DNA from: an uncultured Ruminococcus sp.
GTDB taxonomy: Bacteria; Bacillota; Clostridia; Oscillospirales; Ruminococcaceae
NCBI GenBank assembly: GCA_947178195.1
Contig: CAMWXM010000056.1
Location: forward strand, 1-13,888
DNA: 13,888 bases
Reading direction: 5' to 3'
Under the pieces are notes generated by a model. That model did no database searches. It was given only the letters and a program-made list of their open reading frames with translations, and was not told the DNA's origin. Positions 5,439 through 13,829 of this stretch are shown piece by piece. The first letter of the stretch is position 1, and the number at the start of each line of letters is the position of its first letter. Position numbers and translations under genes: made by a program.

Positions 5439-8400
5439 TTATATCAACATCTTATATTTTTGATGTACAAAAGTTGCTATTTCAACTGCAGACATATTAT
5501 CAATAGTTTTGGCAATAGTTTGATTATGATAGAGCCCATCGAATTTTCCAATGTCAGCAGAGTCAACTCTTAAGAGACATATTTTGTTATCATCGCCTGT
5601 ATTAATAAGCTCTTTTACTGCTGACCACTCAATATGACCCGTCCAGTTTTTTTCTTTATAATCCGGAGAAAGTAAAACTACAACGCAATCACAGTTATTA
5701 AAATAAATTTGTCTAAGTATGTTATCTCCGTGTACACCATTTATAAGCACATCATGCCATGAATCATAAAAAATGTCATCTTTATTATATCCTAGTTTAA
5801 GAAGCTCGTCACAAAGCGGCTCAACAATCTGTTTCCGATATTTGCCCGAAAATGTTATCCCAATCTTAAAGTGTGGCACGCAAATTTTCATGCCTTTTTC
5901 TCCTTTCCTATGTTCTTCGTGTATATATAGCATCGATGGTGCAAAAAAGGTCGCATTATTCGAACTATCAATAAAAAGAATTTCCGAATCATACCTACTG
6001 CCACTATCTATATCTAATCTACTAAAATCATCTCCTCGTGTTCTTCCTACCAATCGTGGTGTTTTTGATGCAATAACCCTTTTTACACTAGAATAATTAA
6101 ATGCCCATCTAAAAATTCCCACTGTCTTCTCCGGAATCCGGTACTCTTCATCATACCATTCAGCAGGAAACTCAACAATCGTACTCCCGTCTTCCGACCA
6201 AATAATCCCTGATTCATCGATATAATAACCTTTTACAAAATTCATTTTATATCTGCGTGCAAACTTTTCAAATGCTTGATTTGCCTGAATAAGCAACAGT
6301 GGAGGCATATAGAATCCTTGATTGCATTCGTGATAATCCGTCATGTCAATCTCAATTTTGCTGTTAGGTACTTCCATATTTCTAATTCCAACACCGATAC
6401 CAATAAGATTAGTCCAATGAATTCTTCTCAAACTGTTCGGAAGAATCATATGTGTCACATCACAAAAAATAAACGCATCATCTGCAATAACTTCAAGTCC
6501 CTCTGAAAAATTAACACAATTTAGGTTTTCACATGAATTGAAAGCCATAGAGTCAATTTTTATAAGTGAGGGCGGCAAAGATATTGACTTAAGAAAATGA
6601 TTGTCGCTAAAAGCGTTAGGAGTAATTATTTCAACCCCATTTGGAATCAAATATTTTTCTTCTTGTTTTCCACATGGATAACAAATCAATCTTTTCATAT
6701 CTTTTGAAAAAAGCACACCATCAATTGAGCGGAAAACCAAATTATCGTCTGCTACATTTATCTCATCAAAGCATTCTAACCTATCATCCGATGCCCACCC
6801 AGGTTTTTTGGTCAAAATTACAGCATCAATTTTTGATACAGATGCTGGAATATCTATCTGAAAAAAATAATACTTATTATTACGTTCATCAAATTGTAGT
6901 GCGAAATCATCTGCCAATTCTGTAATGCCTTCTGGTATAACAAGTACCCTATCTCCACGTGCATCCAATATTCTTTTTGCCATGTCACGCGTGAAAACAG
7001 GTGTTTCTATATCTATAACCTGACTATACTGTGGATTGTTATCCCCCACATCAATCATTACCTCTTTATTTCCAAGCAATGTTTCAAATATCAATTTAAT
7101 CTGGTTTGCAGAAGCTCTAAGATAGCACCAATCTATTCGTTCATTATATCCTAACGTACCATCGATTTTTGCAATCCATTTGTCTTTTGAATTGTCATAT
7201 ATATGAACAACCTTATCCGTTCGAACCAATAAATCCACACGGTATTGTCTCTCAATGAAAGAATTACACGATTTTAGCGATGCATAACAATCTTGGACCA
7301 TTTCCAGCACTTTTTTATTCTCAATATGCTTACAAGCTTCAATCAAAAACGGAATAGCATCTTTCCTTCTGTAACGAAATGACAGATTTCTAATTGTACG
7401 CACACACATCCATACTCTTTCACCATTGTTACCGTGGGATAAAGAAGAACCAGAATAATCATCCTCTAATATGCTTAACAAAAAATTGTAGTCTTCCTCT
7501 GTCCCCACATACCCTAACTGATAGGTTGCATATATATCCGTTGGATGTGTTTGAAGCTTTCTTCGAGCACTATTTCTATTGCAACACTGAGCAATCTCAT
7601 TAAATGTCAAATGTTCTTCAATATCTATATATAAACTTTCATGAGTATGAATACTGAAAAAAAACTCTTTTTCTAAGCAATCTGTTTTAAAAACCACCCA
7701 AAAGATATCTCCAGTAACATCAAACTGTATCGTTTTTTCAAATTCTTCTTCCTCACATTCAAAACGAGAAAGAACTTTCTGCGTCTGTTTTAGTATTATC
7801 TTCCCTGAAATTGGTGTCTTTATCGTAAGATTCACATGCGTAATCCCATCATCAGATTTATTTCCAGGGCGAACTATTCCTGCGGGCATACATACACAGC
7901 TTCCAATAGCACGATACAAAATGTTTGTAAACGTCATATCGCCTTTATTCCGTTTAGCAAAAAGACTGATTTTATTCAAAAATGCCTCATTATATGCAGT
8001 ATTAAGGCTATTTAATGCTGCATCAGAAGTACAGTTTATAACGAACCGTTTGATTACATTATCTTTAGTGATAACCACTAATTCACTTGCATGATAGTTG
8101 TAGAAAAACTCATTTTTAGCGTCTGCAACATCATCTGGAAGTGCAATTATTCTATATATTTCCCCCCCCACAGGATTGCCGATAACAATTCCTCGGATAT
8201 CCTCAGAGTAGTAGACAACATATTTTCCATTTAAAGAGAATGACTTTTGTTCAAGCCAATGATAAAGATACTGATCAAATAACGGAAAACAAAGTCCCTC
8301 ACTATAAAGAATGGTCTGTATATAATTACCATCGTGTGTTTTTCGATTACGATCAATATACAGCTTCATTGATTTTTTGATGGTTACTTCTGTGGAATCT

Positions 8401-8915
8401 TTGTTCCATGTTAACTCAGCCCAAAACAGTACTTCTTCATCGTCAATTTCATCACTGTATCTTGCTGGAACACGTCGTTCTTCTTCACATAACAACAAAG
8501 CTGTTTTATAGCTAGTTATTACAATATCAATAAAGTGCTCTTTTATCGGCAATACAAACAGAACCTTTTCTGCCCTACAATCAAATACAAATAATGATTT
8601 ATCTTCGGCATTAGAGCCTTCAAGAACAAGAATTGCTTCCTGACCAGTGACCATCTTTATTATATTGATATTATCATAGTCCAAAATTGGTATTAATTCT
8701 TCATTATTCTCAGAATCAACAGCAATAAGAGTATTGCTATTCTCAATGCTCAGCCAAAGAGTTTCATCGTTGTATGCACATCCCGACACATTTTCTTTTG
8801 AATATTCACGTACACACTTCAAGCCATCTGAAATAGAAACTCTTGTGGAATTGTTCTGAGCAAAAAACATCGTATCTTTGAATTGAAAAATGCCCTTCCA
8901 CTTAATATTGTCCAT
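5439..8915 (-). CDS. Propeller-like / BspA-type LRR / C-terminal TIR-domain protein
   Basis: This is a 1158-residue cytoplasmic-looking protein with no signal peptide or membrane segment. Residues 1-300 contain repeated beta-rich hydrophobic strands of propeller style. Residues 300-430 are beta-rich; 440-550 are helical and HEAT-like (YQLGYVGTEEDYNFLLSIL, KDAIPFLIEACKHI). Residues 650-950 carry BspA-type LRR_5 repeats (VIPEGITELADDFA, LIPNGVEIITPNAFSDNHFLKSISLPPSL, IPEKTVGIFRWAF). Residues 1015-1158 are a TIR domain: KIGITFSGKYRKQIVEPLCDEL, IFYDSWHDVLINGVHGDN, CVVVLLSPDYKEKNWTGHIEWSAV, with candidate catalytic Glu1096. TIR domains of this kind cleave NAD or make cyclic ADP-ribose signals. No NTPase is seen. 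The ATG has AAAGGAG six bases upstream. A likely role is phage or damage sensing with TIR output; this is an inference. An internal start could yield a free TIR. Confidence 0.85.
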   Translation of the reverse strand: MDNIKWKGIFQFKDTMFFAQNNSTRVSISDGLKCVREYSKENVSGCAYNDETLWLSIENSNTLIAVDSENNEELIPILDYDNINIIKMVTGQEAILVLEGSNAEDKSLFVFDCRAEKVLFVLPIKEHFIDIVITSYKTALLLCEEERRVPARYSDEIDDEEVLFWAELTWNKDSTEVTIKKSMKLYIDRNRKTHDGNYIQTILYSEGLCFPLFDQYLYHWLEQKSFSLNGKYVVYYSEDIRGIVIGNPVGGEIYRIIALPDDVADAKNEFFYNYHASELVVITKDNVIKRFVINCTSDAALNSLNTAYNEAFLNKISLFAKRNKGDMTFTNILYRAIGSCVCMPAGIVRPGNKSDDGITHVNLTIKTPISGKIILKQTQKVLSRFECEEEEFEKTIQFDVTGDIFWVVFKTDCLEKEFFFSIHTHESLYIDIEEHLTFNEIAQCCNRNSARRKLQTHPTDIYATYQLGYVGTEEDYNFLLSILEDDYSGSSLSHGNNGERVWMCVRTIRNLSFRYRRKDAIPFLIEACKHIENKKVLEMVQDCYASLKSCNSFIERQYRVDLLVRTDKVVHIYDNSKDKWIAKIDGTLGYNERIDWCYLRASANQIKLIFETLLGNKEVMIDVGDNNPQYSQVIDIETPVFTRDMAKRILDARGDRVLVIPEGITELADDFALQFDERNNKYYFFQIDIPASVSKIDAVILTKKPGWASDDRLECFDEINVADDNLVFRSIDGVLFSKDMKRLICYPCGKQEEKYLIPNGVEIITPNAFSDNHFLKSISLPPSLIKIDSMAFNSCENLNCVNFSEGLEVIADDAFIFCDVTHMILPNSLRRIHWTNLIGIGVGIRNMEVPNSKIEIDMTDYHECNQGFYMPPLLLIQANQAFEKFARRYKMNFVKGYYIDESGIIWSEDGSTIVEFPAEWYDEEYRIPEKTVGIFRWAFNYSSVKRVIASKTPRLVGRTRGDDFSRLDIDSGSRYDSEILFIDSSNNATFFAPSMLYIHEEHRKGEKGMKICVPHFKIGITFSGKYRKQIVEPLCDELLKLGYNKDDIFYDSWHDVLINGVHGDNILRQIYFNNCDCVVVLLSPDYKEKNWTGHIEWSAVKELINTGDDNKICLLRVDSADIGKFDGLYHNQTIAKTIDNMSAVEIATFVHQKYKMLI
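5889..5909 (-). promoter_or_regulatory. Internal ribosome binding site and ATG at the TIR domain
   Basis: On the minus strand AGGAAAGGAG (5909-5900) is followed after eight bases by ATG (5891-5889), codon 1009 of the long gene. It would give a 150-residue protein beginning MKICVPHFKIGITFSG, exactly a complete stand-alone TIR domain. The match to a Shine-Dalgarno site is as good as those used by the flanking genes. Whether it is used is not known. Confidence 0.55.
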
Positions 8916-9071
8916 TATATTCTCCTTTATAATTAAATTGACAACTTCTTACTATTTCTTATTTATATTTTGGAATATTTTTCAACACTTTTTGTGCAAG
9001 ATATCGAAACCCAATGTAATATGTAGTTTTTTAGTTTGATAAGCATTATCTACAACTTATGAACATTTCTA

Positions 9072-9200
9072 TCATGAAATAGGAAAAAATATTGCCCATT
9101 TACTGCAATTTAAAATAAGCCTATATTCAATCAAAATCCTTAAGTTGTGGCTAGTGGTTTGATAAATTAAAACATACATCTTGTTTTTGTGTATTTTCAC
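9072..9200 (-). CDS. Possible 42-residue small peptide
   Basis: A GTG at 9200 is preceded by GGAGG at nine bases and, further upstream, by a promoter-like sequence. The frame reads MKIHKNKMYVLIYQTTSH, then a hydrophobic basic stretch, and ends with IFFPIS at 9072. No family is recognised. The strong ribosome binding site is the only support; it may be the start of a gene lost by deletion rather than a functional peptide. Confidence 0.25.
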   Translation of the reverse strand: MKIHKNKMYVLIYQTTSHNLRILIEYRLILNCSKWAIFFPIS

Positions 9201-9237
9201 AATTCCATCTCCTCCATTCTATTGAAATCCAAAAGAT

Positions 9238-9267
9238 ATTATAACAAAACACCTGTCGTTTTTTGAA
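9238..9267 (-). promoter_or_regulatory. Candidate promoter in the TIR intergenic region
   Basis: On the minus strand, TTCAAA (9267-9262), an 18-base spacer and a perfect TATAAT (9243-9238) lie about 40 bases upstream of the GTG at 9200. It could drive the small ORF and, by read-through, the LRR-TIR gene 300 bases downstream. Confidence 0.35.
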
Positions 9268-9312
9268 CCTTTGGGGCAAATTTCAACAGATGATTCATTA
9301 CAAATTCGTATT

Positions 9313-9549
9313 CTAAATTGTCATTGCTTCTTGTTCTCCATTTAAATTCTTTGTCGCTGCATTCATAAAAAATTCATCCCTATATCTTGGATCATGTATA
9401 ACAGGTGCTGCACATATTTCAATCTTACTGATCTCTGACAGATATTCAAAAAACACTGTAAACTCCGTCCAATTCTTATCCCATGATTTGAGTATATTCG
9501 GGTATTTTCTGTTCCATTTTTCACGGAACTCCTCTTTTGCGCTATACGC
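9313..9549 (-). pseudogene. IS256-like (mutator-type) transposase remnant
   Basis: The minus-strand frame from 9549 to the TAG at 9313 has no start codon at its beginning. It reads AYSAKEEFREKWNRKYPNIL then KSWDKNWTEFTVFFEYLSEI, which matches the typical IS256-family segment in which a W..KYP.....W..NW....FF.Y...I pattern precedes the IRKIIYTTN block. That block is absent; after SEISK the sequence changes to IEICAAPVIHDPRYRDEFFMNAATKNLNG, unlike IS256. It may come from another mobile-element protein. The remnant is therefore a chimera of about 78 codons. It marks past insertion and deletion between the two TIR genes. Confidence 0.6.
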
Positions 9550-9641
9550 TCATCTTATTTATTTCAACTTTCGAGATAATTTTAACGTTTTTCATAGGGT
9601 TTCTCCATCAACACAATAAAATATAAAGTATCTATTAGCTA

Positions 9642-12600
9642 TCAATCTATAATAGCTCCGTATTTTTGCAAAATACTCTTTTGCGCATCATCAAGGCTAG
9701 AGTGAGGATGTAGATGACTAAGATCTACACTATAAATCATCAATCCTGAAACCATCTTGAAAGTTTCAACACAATCATATGATATGGTTTCCCAAATCTT
9801 CAATTCATTATTTGACGATTCGGCAATTATATACTTATCATTACCAACAAATTCAACAACGTAAACTCCAGGGTGATCGGTTTTCAAAATTTCTAAGAGT
9901 TTATATGTATGGGCGTCTCGGATTTCAACACAATTTGAACTTGAAACAACAGCCAAATATTTGCCTTTTTTATCATAAGCAATATGGTTAACGACAAAGA
10001 AATCATCATCAAAACGTTCTATATTTTTCATATTTTTTATATCCCATATATCTACGCCATTGTCATCAGTAAAGGTTGCTATTGTTTTTCCGTCAGGAGC
10101 AAACAAAGCATAATTATTAAAATCAAAAATCCGCTTTATATGGTAAATTATTTGTTGACTTTTGACATCCCATATATATGCACCATCATGCTGTGATGTT
10201 ATTAGCATTTTATTATCCGGACTTAATTCTGCATATGTCATACGGTAAATGCTATCAATTTTATAAATTGCAAAAGGGTTGATTAACATTTCATTATCGA
10301 ATAGTAATGTTGCTTTATCAAAGCAAACCACAATATATTTTTTGTCTGTACTTATTTTAATGGAATTGACACAACCCATATTATAACAAACGCTTTCTAA
10401 AAGTTCTAAAGTTTGAGCCTCTATTATCTTAACGCTTCCGGTTTCAGTTCCTACAAATATAAGCCTTTTGTCATAACTATATGTAATAGCACTTATTTTA
10501 TCTATATCAACATTGCCTATACAACTATGAAAGTCAATATCAAAAACATGTAGCACATTATCTTTGGATGCAAAACTAACCATTTTTCCATCTGAACTAT
10601 ACCCGATGGCCTTTGATCCATAATTGACAGCATTGAATTTCGCTTTAAGTGTCAATGTTCTACTGTCCCATAACATAATCTTTCCACTCCATGTTATTGT
10701 TACTATTTCGCTTCCGTCAGAGTTAAAAGTCATATATTTTGGAAAATTCGCAGCATCCAATAACTCACCAACATATTTCTTTTTAGGAATGTTCCAAATT
10801 ACAGTTCTATTGTAAATTTCTCTAGAACCTACCAATATATAGTTGCCATCAGGACTTATTGAAATAGCACCGATTGAAAACGAGCCTAAATAATTTTTAT
10901 TTGAAGTATGTTCGCTTATTTCGAATAATATGTCATTCTTGATTATATCAATAATTTCTATAGAAGATCCATTAAATATGATAACGGAATCGTTAGAAAG
11001 TGCCAGAAGCGATTTGACAAATCCAATTTTTATTTTTTTTACAAGGTGAAATGAATCACTACTTATAATAGACAGCTCATCATCGTGAAAATGCGTTAAA
11101 TATATGTAATCTCCGTTTTTACTTAACACTGCTTCCCTAATTGAATCATCTTTAAATTCGCCTAACAAAAATTGATTTTGCAAAGACCATAGTTTAATTC
11201 TACCTGATTCTATAACTATCAAGAAATCTTTTACAGAATTATAATCGGCATCTATCATGCCGTTTTTGTTTGAACTAATTAGCGAAATCAGTTCTAATGT
11301 TGCAATATTCCAAACCTGTATGCATTTTCCCTTAATAAATACTATAAGCTTTTCATTATCAGATGATACAAATAATTTATTGTCAAAATCATTATTCTCT
11401 CCGATTTCTATTTTTTCAATCATTTTTAATGTTTTAGCATCTAAAATTCTAACAAAACCATCACTACACATTATGAACATGTGACGCCCATTATTGTCAT
11501 ACACAATTTTTTCTACATTGAATTTACCAATGTTATTTAAAAACACAGTATCATTTACTTTTGTGTTAAAAAAGCAAGCGGTCAGTTTATTTCTTTCCAA
11601 TCTTGTTCCATTTAAGGAGCATAGTGTTATATCCAATTGTGAAAAATCAAACCCACTTAGGTCTGTATAGGAATTTTTTATTGTTTCAATTAAAGAATAA
11701 ATCCCATATCCACACTCGCCATCAAAATACCCCTTATAAATACCAAACGCCCTTTTGACAAGACTTCTATCACATTTTTCTGTCGGTACTCCATAATTCC
11801 ATTGTCCATTAGCATAAAATGGCTTATTATGATGTTCGCCGAGATATTCTCCGATGAACTTGCAAACAGTATAACTAACCGGCTCGTCTTTGAATACATT
11901 ATTCATGCATTCAAGGGCAAGTTCTTTTTCGCCTTTTTCAAACAAATAAACGGAAAGCCGAATTGTATTTATATTTTTCACAGCTGCAAAATAGTCACGA
12001 ATATTTTGATGTACAAACCCATATCGTCTATTACTTTCTTGTATAATACCTAGTGACATGACACAACAGTCAACAATATTTTCTGTTATTTCCTCGATAT
12101 CATCTCCAAGTCTGTCTATTATCATTTTTGCAATTTTTTTGGTATGCATTTTAGACGAAGTGGTGGTATATTTAAAGAATATTTCTTTACCGAAGTCTCC
12201 ACAAACTGCTGTATCGTCAGTATCGGTCAAGACAGGCTCAATAAGTTTCTTTATATCTCTTATTCGAAGATAGAACTCACCGTTTCTTTCCATTTGCCAA
12301 GCAATTTGAGGCAAAATAAAATCTAAAATGAAATTTTGCATATCAGCAGTTATACGCTTCTTTTGAATTGCACTCGCTGAAATTGTTACATTATTTTCTA
12401 TTGTGTTCAAACGATTTTGAGCAGTGTAAATATCACTTTTTCTTCTACGTTCATTAAAGAAGTAACGCAGAATTTCACCTTGAGAAGCTATGTTTTCTTT
12501 ATCAGTTAAAGAGGCGTACATTGTCAAAAATAACGGTACTTGCAATGTCTTTAATAAGTCTTTTTTTTCAAATAAATGTGCAATTTTTTCATCTGGTATT

Positions 12601-13829
12601 TCTGCATCCTTCAAATATTCTTGTACAGTATCATCGCTTATCTCGGATAAATAGAATCTTGTTATTGATGCGTTATATAAAGCAGAATCGTCCGAACGGC
12701 TTGTTAAAATAATACGAACGTTCAGACACTCGGAAATGAGCATGTTGATTTCTTGCATAATCAATTGCATAACACTCATACCTATTTCTTCAATCACAGA
12801 AGGTGAAACCTCATTAAGTCCATCCAAAAGCAGTAAATACTCCGGGGTGGGTGAGACTTTTGAAAGTATATCGGTTATCGGTTCTACAGCGACATCGTAA
12901 GGTAAGTTAAAAACCTCATCAACTTTATTTATCTGAACATCGGAAATTTGTTTAATGGTCTTATCTGTCCGTACTTGTTTATATATAGATCTTCTTATAA
13001 AGCTTGATTTTCCGCCTTCATACAATGCACCATATGTATCAGGAGCAAATGAAAGTTCAACAAATACTGGAATCTGCGTATTTTCGGAATATTCAGTATT
13101 TAAATATGAAAGATTCATTATGTGCATTAATGCCGTGGTCTTTCCAATTCCGCCTTGTCCGATAAGATATAAATGTCCTGTGGTGCTTTTCAGTGCTTCA
13201 AACAAAGGTTGATGTTTGATTTCATCTTTTTGATATACATTAGTCGGAAAGTCGAAATTTGTTTTATTTTTTATTGCATTGGGTAATATGGTTTCATTAA
13301 TATTGAGAGTTGCAAAACGTCCACCCGGTTTTTTGCTGTTTTCCAACCATCTATGTGCAGCGTACCATATATTAGATCTGTTGATATGTGTCACCGATTT
13401 AAGCACTCTGGTATACTCTTCCTTATGATCTTCTCCGAACGGAAGTTCTATCCTTTGTGCATCGGCTATATTACGTATGCTTTTATCTAAATCTACTTTA
13501 TCAGGGAAAACAGTTTTTTCGGGTGTTAAAACAGTGACAGTTCTTTCAGATGGATTCTTTTCATATTCCTCTATAGCTATTTCTATTTCGGTACGAACCC
13601 AATCCTCCCCCTCATAAAATGCCAATGCTTTGGGTGTTGCAAGAAATACATAGTTCGGTGCCATTAGCAAATTATTTTTTATTTGCGTTGTAAAATAATA
13701 ACCATCTATCATTTCGTATTTATCAAAAAAGACTCTAAGTCCTTTATCGGTAAGATATCTGTAAAGAGCTTCTGCCTCCTTTAAACCATCGCTTCTGCGA
13801 TAGGAAATAAAAACATCATATAATTTCAT
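9642..13829 (-). CDS. TIR-NACHT-WD40 protein (bacterial NLR-like)
   Basis: A 1395-residue cytoplasmic protein. Residues 3-140 are a TIR domain (YDVFISYRRSDG, GLRVFFDKYEM, WVRTEIEIAIEEY) with candidate catalytic Glu81 in the W-x3-E position. Residues about 215-620 are a NACHT-type STAND NTPase: Walker A GQGGIGKTT at 224-232, Walker B LLLLDGLNE at 332-340, TSR sensor at 376-378, and a closing FVHQNIRDYFAA near 607. Residues 721-760 are pentapeptide-like (LSGFDFSQLDITLCSLNGTRLERNKL). Residues 770-1380 are WD40-like repeats (SPDGNYILVGSR, NSDGSEIVTITWSGKIMLWDSRTLTL), enough for one or two propellers. In known systems such proteins oligomerise on sensing phage, and the TIR depletes NAD. The ATG at 13829 (GGGAG six to seven bases before) is chosen over the ATG at 13856, which lacks a binding site. 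The gene lies fully in the window. Confidence 0.9.
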   Translation of the reverse strand: MKLYDVFISYRRSDGLKEAEALYRYLTDKGLRVFFDKYEMIDGYYFTTQIKNNLLMAPNYVFLATPKALAFYEGEDWVRTEIEIAIEEYEKNPSERTVTVLTPEKTVFPDKVDLDKSIRNIADAQRIELPFGEDHKEEYTRVLKSVTHINRSNIWYAAHRWLENSKKPGGRFATLNINETILPNAIKNKTNFDFPTNVYQKDEIKHQPLFEALKSTTGHLYLIGQGGIGKTTALMHIMNLSYLNTEYSENTQIPVFVELSFAPDTYGALYEGGKSSFIRRSIYKQVRTDKTIKQISDVQINKVDEVFNLPYDVAVEPITDILSKVSPTPEYLLLLDGLNEVSPSVIEEIGMSVMQLIMQEINMLISECLNVRIILTSRSDDSALYNASITRFYLSEISDDTVQEYLKDAEIPDEKIAHLFEKKDLLKTLQVPLFLTMYASLTDKENIASQGEILRYFFNERRRKSDIYTAQNRLNTIENNVTISASAIQKKRITADMQNFILDFILPQIAWQMERNGEFYLRIRDIKKLIEPVLTDTDDTAVCGDFGKEIFFKYTTTSSKMHTKKIAKMIIDRLGDDIEEITENIVDCCVMSLGIIQESNRRYGFVHQNIRDYFAAVKNINTIRLSVYLFEKGEKELALECMNNVFKDEPVSYTVCKFIGEYLGEHHNKPFYANGQWNYGVPTEKCDRSLVKRAFGIYKGYFDGECGYGIYSLIETIKNSYTDLSGFDFSQLDITLCSLNGTRLERNKLTACFFNTKVNDTVFLNNIGKFNVEKIVYDNNGRHMFIMCSDGFVRILDAKTLKMIEKIEIGENNDFDNKLFVSSDNEKLIVFIKGKCIQVWNIATLELISLISSNKNGMIDADYNSVKDFLIVIESGRIKLWSLQNQFLLGEFKDDSIREAVLSKNGDYIYLTHFHDDELSIISSDSFHLVKKIKIGFVKSLLALSNDSVIIFNGSSIEIIDIIKNDILFEISEHTSNKNYLGSFSIGAISISPDGNYILVGSREIYNRTVIWNIPKKKYVGELLDAANFPKYMTFNSDGSEIVTITWSGKIMLWDSRTLTLKAKFNAVNYGSKAIGYSSDGKMVSFASKDNVLHVFDIDFHSCIGNVDIDKISAITYSYDKRLIFVGTETGSVKIIEAQTLELLESVCYNMGCVNSIKISTDKKYIVVCFDKATLLFDNEMLINPFAIYKIDSIYRMTYAELSPDNKMLITSQHDGAYIWDVKSQQIIYHIKRIFDFNNYALFAPDGKTIATFTDDNGVDIWDIKNMKNIERFDDDFFVVNHIAYDKKGKYLAVVSSSNCVEIRDAHTYKLLEILKTDHPGVYVVEFVGNDKYIIAESSNNELKIWETISYDCVETFKMVSGLMIYSVDLSHLHPHSSLDDAQKSILQKYGAIID

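Larger units (their letters stand above)
8916..9641. other. 726-base intergenic region between the two TIR genes
   Basis: No large gene is present. From right to left on the minus strand it holds: a short start-like ORF at about 9599-9546 (MKNVKIISKVEINKMSV, with GGAG upstream); an IS256-like remnant (9549-9313); a promoter-like site (9267-9238); a possible 42-codon peptide (9200-9072); and an AT-rich leader leading to the AAAGGAG site of the LRR-TIR gene. No clear terminator follows the stop at 9642. Read-through from the NACHT gene into the LRR-TIR gene therefore cannot be excluded. Confidence 0.6.

Noticed and set aside
3821..8915. Evolutionary link between the truncated secreted LRR gene and the LRR part of the TIR protein
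   Set aside because: Both use BspA-type elements, but the former has a signal peptide and only the entry of one repeat; this is too little to claim common origin.
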